From positions 47,709-111,708 of the forward strand of contig CAWAMR010000022.1 in assembly GCA_963783095.1 (NCBI GenBank): 64,000 nt of DNA, in the 5' to 3' direction. The notes under the pieces were generated by a model, which ran no database searches, had not been told where the DNA came from, and worked only from the letters and a program-made list of their open reading frames with translations. Below are positions 22,457-33,560 of this stretch, piece by piece. Origin of the DNA: CAWAMR01 sp963783095 (lineage in GTDB: Bacteria > Planctomycetota > Planctomycetia > Gemmatales > Gemmataceae). A program made the position numbers and the translations under genes. Positions within the stretch are counted from its first letter, which is position 1; every line of letters starts with the position of its first letter.

Positions 22457-23180
22457 TTAGAGCAGGCGGCTTCGGCGACACGTTTCCATATACGTTGATT
22501 CGAGATCCAGAGCAATGCAGCCGAATCCTTTCAAGCGAAGCGGGACGGTAGGAAGTGAATGTCCCAACTCTAAAATGTGGGGCCATATTTCCACAACTTC
22601 TTTTCCTTGCCGAGTGGTCGGTCCATACGAGACAACGTAAATCGGCGGATCATTCGGCAGCAAGAACGATTCGCCCAAATTTCGGAATCGAATCAGTTCG
22701 TTGTGAAGATTGAAATGACGTATCGAGACCGCATCCGCTACGACGACGCCAACACCTTGTCGAAGATAGGCAGCCGCACTTCGCCACGAAGTTGGTTCGC
22801 TCCTCGGGTCCATGCTTGTTGGAGGGACTAACAAGCTCAATCACCCCGAGGAGACGGGCTCGAGGCCTCGATTCGCGAATTTGAATTTCGGTCTCATCGT
22901 CCTCAACCCCCGGCATCACCATGGCAGTAACAGGAGGTGCGATAGTCTGGAGAGCAGCTCCGTTGCTCGTGACGTCAGGAAGATGATCCGGCAGAGGTTC
23001 AAATTCGCCGACATCGGCGACAACTTCGCTGCCCAGATGAATCTCGACACTGGCACAGAATCGTTGAGGGAGAATCTGATCGAGATGGTCCGCAATGGCG
23101 TTAGCCCAACGATGGTGAAACGACTCCCAATTGGCACGAGGATCATCAGCGAGTTGAATGAAATGATCGAGCAAAGGCAT
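22457..23180 (-). CDS. DUF4058 family protein (one frameshift)
   Basis: About 240 residues, starting with the family signature MPLLDHF and HHRWANAIADHLDQILPQRF, preceded by AGGAG. The frame runs through LLGVIELVSPSNKHGPEERT, shifts near 22770, and continues with AAYLRQGVGVVVADAVSI, IYVVSYGPTTRQGKEVVEIW and LPTVPLRLKGFGCIALDLE, the expected order. DUF4058 has a restriction-endonuclease-like core (IELVSPSNK resembles the E-x-K element) and is expanded in planctomycetes and cyanobacteria, much like Uma2. It lies between two transsulfuration genes, 18 bp from the PLP gene start, with no obvious functional link. Confidence 0.8.
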
Positions 23181-23266
23181 TGTGTGTTTCTCCTATGGAA
23201 CGATTCCCAGGGTGCTTCGTCAGATCCAGGCGCGAAAATGATCGAGTAGGGGCATGGCTGCGCCTT

Positions 23267-24624
23267 TCACTTCTTACGGTTGCTATCCCAGTAATGAATC
23301 AAATCGATACGGGTCACGATGTCGATCACCTGATCTTGTTGGGTTGCCAACACGCCCGTGTAGCCGGCCAGCAAAAGTCGATAGGCTTCGTCCAGATGCG
23401 TTTGGATGTCGAGCGTCGGCAGCGGGCGGGCCATGATTTCATTGATGGGAACCTGGTTCAGATCGCGGTTGTCGTGCAGAACGCGCGCCAGAGTCACTTC
23501 CTGGATACTTCCCACCGGCTTGCCGTCCGTGGTGATGACGGGCAACTGGGAAATTCCTGTCGCCTCCATCAATTGAATCGCTTTCTCCGCAGTGACATCG
23601 GGAGAAATCTTGACCAGTTGTCGCGGGCCACGCTTGCGCAGCAGAGTCGCCGATCGAATGCGCTCGGAACCTCGGTAGTGGTGAGATGATTTTCGGATAA
23701 CCACTGATCGTCGAAAAACTTGCTCAGATAATTACGGCCCGTATCGCAGCCGATGACGCCACGATTAAGTGAGTCGGACCGAGGCGCTGCGCGTATCGAA
23801 GCGCAGCCGCCACGATCGTCCCCGATGATCCTCCCAACAATAATCCTTCCCGGCGGGCCAACTCGCGCGCCACGCGAAATGATTCCGCATCGCCGACGCG
23901 AATCCATTCGTCGACCAGTTGGCCATTGAAGGTCTTGGGCACAAAATCTTCGCCAATCCCCTCGACTTTCCAGGCTTTCGGAACGCCGCCCGACAACACG
24001 GAGCCGTCGGGATCAGCACCTATGATCTTGATGTCGGGATTCATCTCCTTGAGATAGCGCGCCACGCCGGAGACCGTGCCGCCTGTACCAACTCCCGCGA
24101 CAAAGACGGTGATTTTTCCATCGGTTTGCTCCCAGATTTCCGGCCCCGTGGTTCGATAATGAACCTCCGGATTGGCCATGTTGGCAAATTGATTGGGCCG
24201 CCAGGCACCGGGAATCTCGCGGGATAATCGATCGGCAACGCCGTTGTAACTTTCCGGCGAATCGGGCGGCACATTGGTTTGCGTTATGACCACCTCCGCC
24301 CCATACGCCTTTAACAGCGCGATTTTTTCCCGGCTCATCTTATCGGGCAGAACAAAGATGCAGCGATATCCTTTAACCGCTGCAACCATCGCCAACCCAA
24401 CACCGGTATTTCCCGCGGTGGCTTCGATGATGGTGCCACCCGTGCCGCAAAAGACCGCGTCGTTCCGCTTCACTAATCATCGACATCGCGACGCGATCCT
24501 TGACGCTGCCGCCGGGGTTACTCGATTCAACTTTGATAGCCACCGTCGCGGCCAATCCTTCGGTAAGACGATTGAGCTTGACCAACGGTGTATGGCCGAC
24601 CGATTGCAAAATGGTATCGAGCAT
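23267..24624 (-). CDS. Cystathionine beta-synthase with C-terminal CBS domains (frameshifted)
   Basis: PLP enzyme condensing serine and homocysteine to cystathionine, about 452 residues. The start at 24624 has GGAGGGA upstream. The catalytic domain shows VGHTPLVKLNRL, ESSNPGGSVKDRVAMSMI (Schiff-base Lys), EATAGNTGVGLAMVAAVKG, and the phosphate loop GVGTGGTVSGVARYLK. The C-terminal 120 residues are a CBS pair (VTAEKAIQLMEATGISQLPV, then LDEAYRLLLAGYTGVLATQQ), the regulatory module of eukaryote-type enzymes. Frame changes near 24470, 23755 and 23690 interrupt a consistent protein. With the gamma-lyase it gives homocysteine-to-cysteine conversion. An O-acetylserine sulfhydrylase activity cannot be excluded. 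Confidence 0.85.
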
Positions 24625-24652
24625 TTGGTCCCTCCAAAGACACAAGGCAAAC

Positions 24653-24794
24653 TAACCACAGAGTCACAGAGAACACAGAGAAGACAAATACTTAAGAGAA
24701 GAGTGAAATCAGCCTATCAACCGAACGGTCTTCAGTGTCGGTGGTTACTCTCTTGTATTCCGTCTTCTCTGTGGTCTCTGTGACTCTGTGGTTT
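24653..24794. mobile_element. MITE-like element with CACAGAG inverted terminal repeats (copy 1)
   Basis: The left repeat (24654-24685, AACCACAGAGTCACAGAGAA...) and right repeat (24762-24793) are reverse complements over about 32 bp with one or two mismatches. They enclose 76 nt with no gene. The same terminal repeats bound a GxxExxY gene at 59361-59830 and another empty element at 61789-61939. It lies between the CBS gene and the giant redox gene. Confidence 0.8.
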
Positions 24795-24813
24795 GTCCGT
24801 TTTCGTTTTCGTC

Positions 24814-27800
24814 CTAATGCTTATGCCCGCTTGGCCCATGGTCGTGTGCGCCCTGGAAATACTTGTGTTGCAAGTTTGCCTTCGATGCCACGTAGGCGAT
24901 CAAATCCAGAATCTCATCCTTGGTAAACTTGTCCAGCAATCCCTTGGGCATCATCGATACGTCGGATTTCGTTCGTCGATCGATGTCCTCCAGCTTGATC
25001 GTGATGGCATCTGCTTTCGCCAGCGGGTTCTCGATGATCTTCACCGCCTGTTTGGTTTCCAGCAAAATCATCCCGTTGTAATTTTTGCCGGCGGCCGTCT
25101 CGATCTTCCAGACGCGGTATTTGTCATCGATCTTGAGAGATGGCTCCAGAACGTGCCGGAGAATTTCCAGAGGGTTATCGATTTTCATTTCCAGCTTGGT
25201 CAGGTCCGGGCCAAAGTCCTGTCCTTCTCCGCCGAACTTGTGACACGAAATGCACGCCCCGACCTTGAAGAGTTGCCTGCCGTTGGCAAAGGATCGCCCT
25301 TCCAGTTTCTTGACCTCTCCTGTCAGATCGTCGAATTTCCACTCCTTGCGCGGACGGTTGAACTTCAACAATTCATCCTTGATCGGCATGGCATGCTTGG
25401 CCAAATAGGCTTCCGGATCGGCCTGATACCCTTCGAGATCATCGACAACATATAAGGAACCATACATGCGTCGCCAGTGACCGGGATAGGTGCAGACGTA
25501 GGGATAAACACCGGACAACTTGGGTGCGACCCAGGCCAGTCGTTGCGACTCTCTCGGTTGAATCAGCCGGCTGGAAAGCAGGATCTTGCTCGAGATCGGC
25601 ACATATTGTCGATCCGCTGCGCCCGGTTTCGTGGCGTCGGCTTCGGCCTGCATGCCAATCTCCTCCATCGCTCCCGGAATGGTGATAACGAAGTTGTGCG
25701 GCATCAGATCGGCATTATCCAGCAGAATCTCGAACGGCTTGCCGGCCTGGACGACGAGCCTTTCTTTGTCGTAGGCCATCTGTTCGGGCAACGTACCCAC
25801 GCGCAAAACGCGAATCGACAGTTCGCCCAGTTCCTTGCGGATTTTGCGAGCCTCTTCGATGGGTTGCAGCGACGCGAGGTTATCGCCGAGCTGCATGGCA
25901 TCGACCGCGACGGGCGATGTCCGTTCCGTGGCAGGCAAATTGCGGATGTAGCTCAGGACCACGTCCAGGAGTGCATTCGCTTCGGCCTTTGGCCAGCGAT
26001 TCGTTGGAATCCGCAGAATGGAAACGATAGCGACATCCCGATCGGGACTATCCTTGACGAACCTTGCCAGCGCCTTGAAGGCGGCTTCTTCCTGACCGCG
26101 CACCGTGACCAGGGCGCTCATGGCTGCGCGGCGAACCAATCGGTCGGGAGCATCGGTGCCGATGGCAAACGCAGCTCTCTCGGTCGGTGCGGGAATCTTC
26201 GCTTGCTGGAAAACAACTTGCTTTTGATTATTCAGAACCTTGAGGGTGAAGCCGCTGAGACGCTGGCCAAGCCCGCCATCGGTGCGGTTGTAAATCACGA
26301 TCGAAGTGATCGGCATCTCCGAACCAAGATCGACTTGCCACCATGGATTTCTGCCGCCCTCAGCTGTGTGAGTCTGACCGCCATCGCCGTAGGTGCCGCT
26401 CTTGTTTCCATCAATAGCCCTGCCAGCCTCACCGCCGTAGCCGGTGGTACTCTGTGTGGCTTTGCCTTGGCGTGCAACATTTTTCCCGTTGCTGTAAACC
26501 TCCACTTCGGCCAGAGTCAGGGTCTTGCCATTTCCGGGGATTTCGATCCGCACATAACGACCCATAACCGTCTTGCCCTTGCTGGTGGGTATACCGAGTT
26601 CCTTCGGCAAACTGTCCAGGATCAGCTCCACCTTGGGATAGAGATCGGCTCGCCGGCCCGGATCGCGGATCATCGGCATGGCGTTCACCAGATCGGTCAG
26701 CGATGCGACCGACTTGCTTGCCAGCGCCCAGGCTTTATCGACGCTGCCATCGACGGCAATCATGGCCACATATCCGAGTTGCCGCATGACCGGCATTTTC
26801 GCCGTCGTTGCGAACTTTTCGAGATCGCCGCGAAAAGCCTGCAGCTCCGTTGCCGGTCTGCTGGTCATTAGTCGCACCAGATCGAAGAGAACACTCTCAT
26901 CCTGGGCGCTGCTCGATTCATCCTGCATCTTCAAGGAATCGATCAGCACCTTCAGTTCCGGCTTCTTGTCGAATTTGGCAAGTCCCACCAGAGCTTCGCG
27001 GCGATACTCATCGCGAATGCCCTTGCGGAACAGCATTTCCATGTAGACGCCCGCGTTTTTCTCGAGCTTCAACAATTCATCGGTGCCGACCGTCTTGTAG
27101 AAGTAACGAACTCCCGCCGGTGTTTTGAAGTTGATGCGTTTCTTGTCCGCGATCGCCTTCTGGAACAGCGGATCGATGGTCCGCATCGCTTCTCTGCTCA
27201 CGAAGTCAACGTAACCGTCGAATGGTTTCTCGCCCGCGACGAGAATGACCTCCACAGCTTCCGGTGCCTTGAAGAAACTGGCAGCGCGGACCGCTTCGAG
27301 CCGGACGCGCGGGTGCTCATCGGCAGCGCATTTCAACAGAATGTCCAGAGCGTCGGGCAGGTTGTCGCGCCAGTAGCAAACGACCCGGGTTGCTGCGGCA
27401 CGGGCCCGAAAATCCGGGGATGCCAGAACCCGTTTCAGCAATTCGGGATTGACGGAATCCTGATTCTGATAAACCCAGAGCGCTTCCAGAACATTATGTT
27501 CGTAGTCGGGATCTTTCTTATCGAGTCCGTCGAGCCATTTCGTGACAGCGGCAAGCACCGCCTCAGCAGTCGCGGCCGCCCAACTCGATTCTGGCTCGAG
27601 AGCGCACGCGATCTTCGTGACTCTTGAGCAAGTCGAGCAACTTCTCGATCGGCTCGCCGGCAATCTTGATGGGCTTCTCCAACGGCCGGCCCAGGCGGAG
27701 AGGCGATAGATCCGGCCATGCTCGTGATCGCGGTTGGGATCGCGCAAGTTGTGCTGCAAATGGCCGATGATCGGATTGTGCCAGTCGAGAAAATAGAGCG

Positions 27801-29904
27801 CGCCGTTGGGGCCGATCTTCAAATCGGAAGGGCGGAAGTTCGGATCGGTCGAGGTGAGCAGAGTGTTCCGATTCAAACCCAATTCGACTTCGGTTCCCTT
27901 GAAACTGGCACCATCGTCATTGATCTTGTACATCAGGATGCCGCGGCGCCTGAATGACGTCGGCAACCAGAAGATTGCCGTTGTACTCATCGGGGAAGTG
28001 CTTGCTCGACATATACTCCATGCCTGGGCAAGGCCGGGCCCAGCGGTTGTACACGGTTGGCGGCCTATTGTGCTTGTTGGGATGCTCCAGCCGGCTGGAA
28101 AACAGCGCGGCGTGATAGGGGTCCGATCCGGTGCCATCGACCACGATGTCCTGGCCCCAGCGATCGAAGACATGGCCGTGCGGGTTGGCGAAGCCGTAGG
28201 TAACGTATACTTCAAACTTCTGGCGGCGCGGATCGTAACGGAAGACGCCGGCATCGGCACAACGCTCCGCCGGTCCATAAGGCGTTTCGACCTGCGTGCG
28301 GTGGAAGGTTCCTTCCTGAAAATATACCGCGCCGCCCGGATCGAGCACAAAGCTGTTCGAGGTATGATGCGTATCCGCGGAATCGATTCCGTGAACAACG
28401 CGCTGTCGCAGCGTTGCCTTGCCTTTACCCTCGGTATCTTTCAAGAACATGATGTCGGGTGCCTGGGCCACCAGCACGCCGCCGTGGACAAACTCAAAAC
28501 CGGTTGGGCAGTGCAGGCCATCGGCGAAACGGTCAACTTGTCGGCCTTGCCGTCGCCATCGGTATCTTCGAGGATGAGGAGCTTGTCGTTGTAGGGATCG
28601 CCCGGTTTCCAGTGCGGGTAGCTCGGCCACACTGCCACCCACAACCGACCCTGCGTATCCCAGGCCATCTGCACCGGGTTGGTAAGCTCCGGGAACTCTC
28701 GTTCCGATGCGAACAGATCGACCTTGAAACCCTTGGCGACGACCATCTTTTGAATCGCCTCATCGGGGTTGAGGAAGAGATGTCTGCCGCCCGGCAGCTT
28801 CCCGGGAAAGTTCGTTTTGACCGGAAATTGCGGCGGCAGCTTGGAATCATCGACCTGGGAATCGCCACCCTGCGCCACCGACCAGATTCGCTTGTCGCGA
28901 TTGGAAGTCATCAGGTCGAGGATGTCCAACTCGCGCTGCATGACCTCATAGTTCGACTGTCGATCGGGGCCGTACTCGATGAAGGCCCGGTCGCCGTAGA
29001 CCGAATAACCATCGAGCGTACGATAGCGATTGAACCAGTGGAAATTCTTGTCGAGGACAGCTTTTCGCAATCTCTGCGTTGTGGCAGGATCGGTTTTCGA
29101 GACCGCGCCGAACAGAGATTGGTCGATGATTTCCGCGATCAGCTTGTTTCCTTCTTCGGTCAGGTGGATACCGTTGATCGTCAAAGGCCTGGTGTTTTTG
29201 CTATACAGCTCTTGCGAAGGCTTGAAGAGATCGACGAAGGGAATCTTGTTTTGTTGGGCAACCTCCGCCATCGCATTAGTGTACAAAGCGAGTCGTTTGT
29301 TGTTTTCGATGCCGTTGGGGAGGTGTGGACTATTGAGATTTTCATGGGCAATCGGTGAGAAGAGAACCAAACGGGGTGCGGACTTACCGTTGTATTTCGT
29401 TGCCAAGGTATGGGTGATGAATTCCTGTAAATCCTTTTTGAATTCCGCCAAACCGGCCTGGCCGGCGAACGACTCGTTGTAGCCGAAGAATGCGAAAATG
29501 ACATCGGCCTTGGTATTGGTATTTTCAAAGCGATTGGCCAAAACCGGATTGTGGTGAGTGAGCTTTCTGGGCTGCGGCACGGGCGAGGAGCCTGTCAACC
29601 ATTCATCGGGCGTGCCGAAGGACATCGAGCGCATACGATTGTTGAGCGTGACCTCATCGGCGGCAAAGCCGAGATTGCGAATCACGAGGTCGTGTTTGGG
29701 GAATCGGTTATAGAGATCGGTTTCGAGCCAGCCATCGTGCTGCATTCGATCTGCAAGAGTATTGCCGATAATGCAGATATGGTCGCCCGATCGGATTTCG
29801 AGTTTAGGCTCTTCGGAATGCACCGTCGTCGGGGCCAACAAGCCGACTAGCGCCAGGAGAGGAATCGATCGACAGCGATCGAAGCGGGAGCATAGATTGG
29901 TCAT
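24814..29904 (-). CDS. Giant SGNH-dehydrogenase-HEAT-discoidin-cupredoxin-cytochrome c fusion (frameshifted)
   Basis: A single exported protein of about 1,695 residues, starting at ATG 29904 with a signal peptide (SIPLLALVGLLAPTTVHS). Order: SGNH/GDSL-like domain (25-285: IIGNTLADRM, FFGYNESFAGQ, DGIHL-like NGIHLTEEG); PVC-type membrane-bound dehydrogenase propeller (335-720: AWDTQGRLWVAVWPSY, GPNGALYFLDWHNPIIG); HEAT repeats (about 730-1000); discoidin-like domain (about 1115-1235: TLTLAEVEVYSNGKNVARQG); a cupredoxin with copper ligands in DLMPHNFVI and VCTYPGHWRRMYG (about 1400-1490); and a cytochrome c domain with CISCHK near 1550 plus a His-rich tail. Frameshifts near 28520, 27945, 27700 and 27620 are bridged by conserved sequence. 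An extracellular sugar-type dehydrogenase with a built-in electron relay is inferred. Confidence 0.85.
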
Positions 29905-29994
29905 GAAAAAGCAACCTCAGAAAAGGCGATGGAGAGCAAACAGGATCGAACCGACGGAACCGATATTCGGGTTCCAGGGAAGATATGGTTTGTT

Positions 29995-30369
29995 TTAGGA
30001 GTAAGAGCAAGAAACGGCTTGCGCGGTTTTGGACGGAACAGAAACAACGTAGCGTTGCGGTTGCATCCCGATCGCCTTCAGCCTGGCCAACAATTCGTCA
30101 AGCGAGGCGACATTCATTCCCAGTCGAGCGCCCATCCATTTCTTTGGGACGACACTTTTCTGTTGCATGAAGCTCTCTAGTTCATATCGAGAGATTCTTC
30201 CATTTCCGCAGCTGCGTCGTCGCCTCAAGTGGCCAACCCATTCCGCATAATCTGTGTGTGCATCGCCCAACAGCGGCCAGGAAAGCCCGTAATAACTTGA
30301 AACATACTCAATAGGCGCACACGGGCCATGGCGAAGCATGTCGAAGCGATGTTGTTCTTGCTCGGTCAT
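29995..30369 (-). CDS. Hypothetical small protein
   Basis: Protein of 124 residues with no recognised domain. The ATG at 30369 has GGGAAG-like GGCGGGAAG just upstream. Its composition is soluble and Arg/Ser-rich (WVGHLRRRRSCGNGRISRY), with a C-terminal helix (VASLDELLARLKAIGMQPQ). No signal peptide or membrane segment. It lies between topA and the giant redox gene on the same strand, about 80 bp from each. It could be a real small gene; support is only the ribosome site and protein-like composition. Confidence 0.4.
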   Translation of the reverse strand: MTEQEQHRFDMLRHGPCAPIEYVSSYYGLSWPLLGDAHTDYAEWVGHLRRRRSCGNGRISRYELESFMQQKSVVPKKWMGARLGMNVASLDELLARLKAIGMQPQRYVVSVPSKTAQAVSCSYS

Positions 30370-30448
30370 GATCTTCCCGCCCTTGCCGGAAATTGCGTTT
30401 GAATCTGGGAGTAAATGTCACCATGTCGTGAAATCCGAGGTCTGACGC

Positions 30449-33292
30449 TTATGCTTGCGTCTCTTTTTGCAACGCCTCCACCACCGCTGCCGGTGCTTCG
30501 CGGGTTCCCCGACATTTGGGATATTTGCTGCACCCCAGAAACGGCTTGCCTCGACCGGTGCGGACTTTCATCGGCGAACTGCACTCCGGGCAGGTTTCCG
30601 ACACCTCAATTTGCGGCGTCGCCTTCTTCGCCGGCGGAGCAGGTAGCTGATCCTTCAATTTCTCCTTCAACTCCGCCGAAAGCGGCTTGGCATTGCGACA
30701 CTTGGGGTAACCGCTGCACGACAAGAACGGCCCGCGAAAACCGTTGCGAACGCGCATCGGCTTGCCGCATTTCTCGCAATTGACCCCCGTCTCGACCGGC
30801 TTGATCGGCTGGCCCTTGTCATCGACATCCATCGCATTGCGGCACTTGGGATAGCCGCTGCAACCCAGGAACTTTTTCCCCTTGAATTCGCGTAAGACCA
30901 TCAGGCTGCCGCACTTCTCGCACTTGTGTTGCGTGGCGACCGCTGTAATGATCGGCTTGCCGTCCGCGCTGAGGTTCATGGTCGTCTTGCATTCGGGAGC
31001 ACCCGAACAGCGCAGATAAACGCCGAATCGACCAGTCATCTGCATCATGTTCTTGCCGCAAACCGGACACTTGTGTTCCGTCTCGACGGGGCCGAGAATC
31101 TCCTCACCTTCGATCGTCCGCTTGTAAGTGCAGGGTTTCTCCTTGTCCTTCCAGCCGGAACAGCCGATGAACTTGTTGCCGGTTTGCCGGCTATATTGCT
31201 CGACCAACGGCCGACCGCATTTGGGACAGTTCTCGCCGATCTCGACGCCCTTCTTGGCGGGCATGTTGACTTCGGCTTCCTTCAGCGCCGTCGAGAAAGG
31301 CTCCCAGAACTCGTTCAGAACCTCCGCGTATTGCTTGGTCGCGGTCTCGATCTCGTCGAGTTCCTCCTCGATGTGCGAGGTAAACTTGACATTTAATACC
31401 TTTGGAAAGTGTTCCACCAACAGATCGTTCACGACCTTGCCGATTTCCGTGGCGCGGAAGCGGCGATGTTCCTGGACCACGTAGCCGCGTTTTTGAATGG
31501 TTGAAATAATCGTGGCGTAGGTGCTGGGCCGGCCGATACCTTCCTTTTCCAGCATCTTTACCAGCGACGCCTCGTTGTAGCGCGGCGGCGGCTGCGTGAA
31601 ATGCTGGCTCGCAGCGAGTTGCAGCTTGTCGAGTTGCTGCTTTTCCGCCACGCCGGCAGCATGGTGTCTTCCTGCTTGCCGATCGGTGCCAAGACGCGGC
31701 GATAACCGTCGAATTTTTCGATCTTTCCCTGGGCCTTGAAGAGACCTTGAGCGGCCTCGACTTCGACATTGGTGATGGCGAAGAGGGCCGGAGTCATCTG
31801 ACTCGACACGAACTGTTCGTAGATGAGTTTATAGAGCTTGTACTCTTCCTCGGTAAGCGAAGCTGGACCCGCTGCGGCGTATAGGTCAAATCCGTGGGCC
31901 GAATCGCTTCGTGAGCCTCCTGGGCACTCTTGCCGCTGGCATAGGTGTTGGGCTTGGCAGGAAGGTATTTTGGACCATAAGTCGCGTCGATATGGGCGCG
32001 CACGCATGCTCAAGGCATCTGCCGAGATGCGCGTGCTGTCGGTACGCATGTAGGTAATCGGCGCAACCTGGCCTTCACTGCCGAGGTTCACACCTTCGTA
32101 GAGTTTTTGCGCGACCATCATCGTCGTTCTGGATGACATTCGCAAACGAATGTTCGCCTGCTGCTGCAAGGTCGAAGTCGTGAAGGGTGGCGGCGCTCTC
32201 GGAGCGATCCTTTTGCTCGACCTTCGAGACGATGTACGAAGCACCGTTCAAAACGGCGTAGATGGCATCGGCCTGCGCTTCGTTGACGGCCTTGAACTCA
32301 CCACCCTGCCAGCGTGCCAGCTCGGCGCTGAAAGCACCAGCGGGCAGCCCTTTCGGACCATCCTCTTCGGCCTTTTCCTGGGCGTCTTCTTCCGACGGAG
32401 TGGAAGCCTTTTGGGCCGGGTCGGCCCTTTTTCTTGGCAAATACCTTGGCGTTCTTCGGGTCCATCGTGAACCGGACCGTTCCCTGCGGGGACAGCCAGG
32501 CCGTGATCTTCCAGAATTCCTCGGAGACAAATTTTTCGATTTCGCGTTCGCGCTCCACGACCAGACGAACCGCGACCGACTGCACCCGGCCCGCACTCAG
32601 GCCGCGCGTCACTTTCTTGCCGAGCAGACCGCTGAGCGGATAGCCCACCACGCGATCCAGGACGCGCCGGGCTTCCTGGGCCTTGACGCGGTCGATGTTG
32701 ATCTTCGCGGGAGCGGCCAGCGCCTTTTGCACCGCCGATTTTGTGATCTCGTTAAAGGTGATCCGGAACGTCGTTTCGTCCTTGAGTCCCAGCTCATCGA
32801 GGATGTGCCAGGCGATCGCTTCGCCTTCGCGATCCGGGTCGGTGGCGAGGTAGACGATCGCCGACTTATTCGCTTCGCGTTTCAATTCGTCGAGGATTTC
32901 TTTCGGACTGCGCCGGCCCTTGCCTTCCTTGCGGTCCTGAACGAGATAGGCGGCACCCAGCCGTTCTTGATATTGACGCCCACGACCTCTTCGCCCGGAA
33001 CGCGCCGACCGGAAGGTAAATCGCGGACATGGCCATAGCTGGCCCGCACCGTAAAGCCGGGGCCAAGATATTTCTCGATCGTCTTCGCCTTGGCAGGCGA
33101 TTCGACGATCACGAGATTGCCCTTCCGCCCGCGCCCGGCTTTCGGGGGCGCAGCATCATCGGGCCCGGCATCGGCGCTGGTTTTTCTGCGGGTTGCCGGT
33201 TTTGCCACCGCCGTTGCGGGCGCTTTCTTGGCGCGTCCTTTTTTGACGGGGGTTGCAGCATCTTCCGTGGTTGGCTTCTTGCGCGGCGGCAC
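30449..33292 (-). CDS. topA: DNA topoisomerase I (type IA), with several frameshifts
   Basis: Relaxes negative supercoils through a 5'-phosphotyrosine intermediate. It starts at GTG 33292 with AGGAG 6 nt upstream and has a Lys/Ala-rich extension of about 55 residues before TOPRIM (NLVIVESPAKAKTIEKYLG; later YLATDPDREGEAIAWHI with the DxDxxG-type acids). GLSAGRVQSVAVRLVVERE and the active-site Tyr in PITYMRTDSTRIS follow. The C-terminus carries five zinc-ribbon repeats (CPKCGRPLVEQ, CPVCGKNMMQM, CEKCGSLMVLR, CEKCGKPMRVR, CPECSSPMKVR), more than the three in E. coli. Breaks near 32930, 32430, 32215, 31985, 31890 and 31660 must be sequence errors or a decayed copy; essentiality favours errors. 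Confidence 0.9.
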
Positions 33293-33560
33293 ATCGTCTC
33301 CTATGCAGCAGAGGGCGGGGCTTTGGGACGGGCGAGGTCAGGAAAAGGAAAGTCGCTCAACATTCACACTATATAGCGGCTGGGCAAAATCTTTCTTTCT
33401 CGGTCGCGGTTCGCCAGGGTTGTGCGAATCGTTTCCATCGCTACAATCGCATGGTTGAGGAATATAATACTCCCCTCACCCATAGTACAGTCTTGCAAGT
33501 GTGTCAAGACCGGTAGCGGGAATTCATTGCGAAACATCAGCCCTAAACCAAGGAACGGCA

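Noticed and set aside
25477..26871. Long plus-strand open frame (464 codons)
   Set aside because: Antisense to the giant redox gene, whose minus-strand frame has conserved domains throughout.
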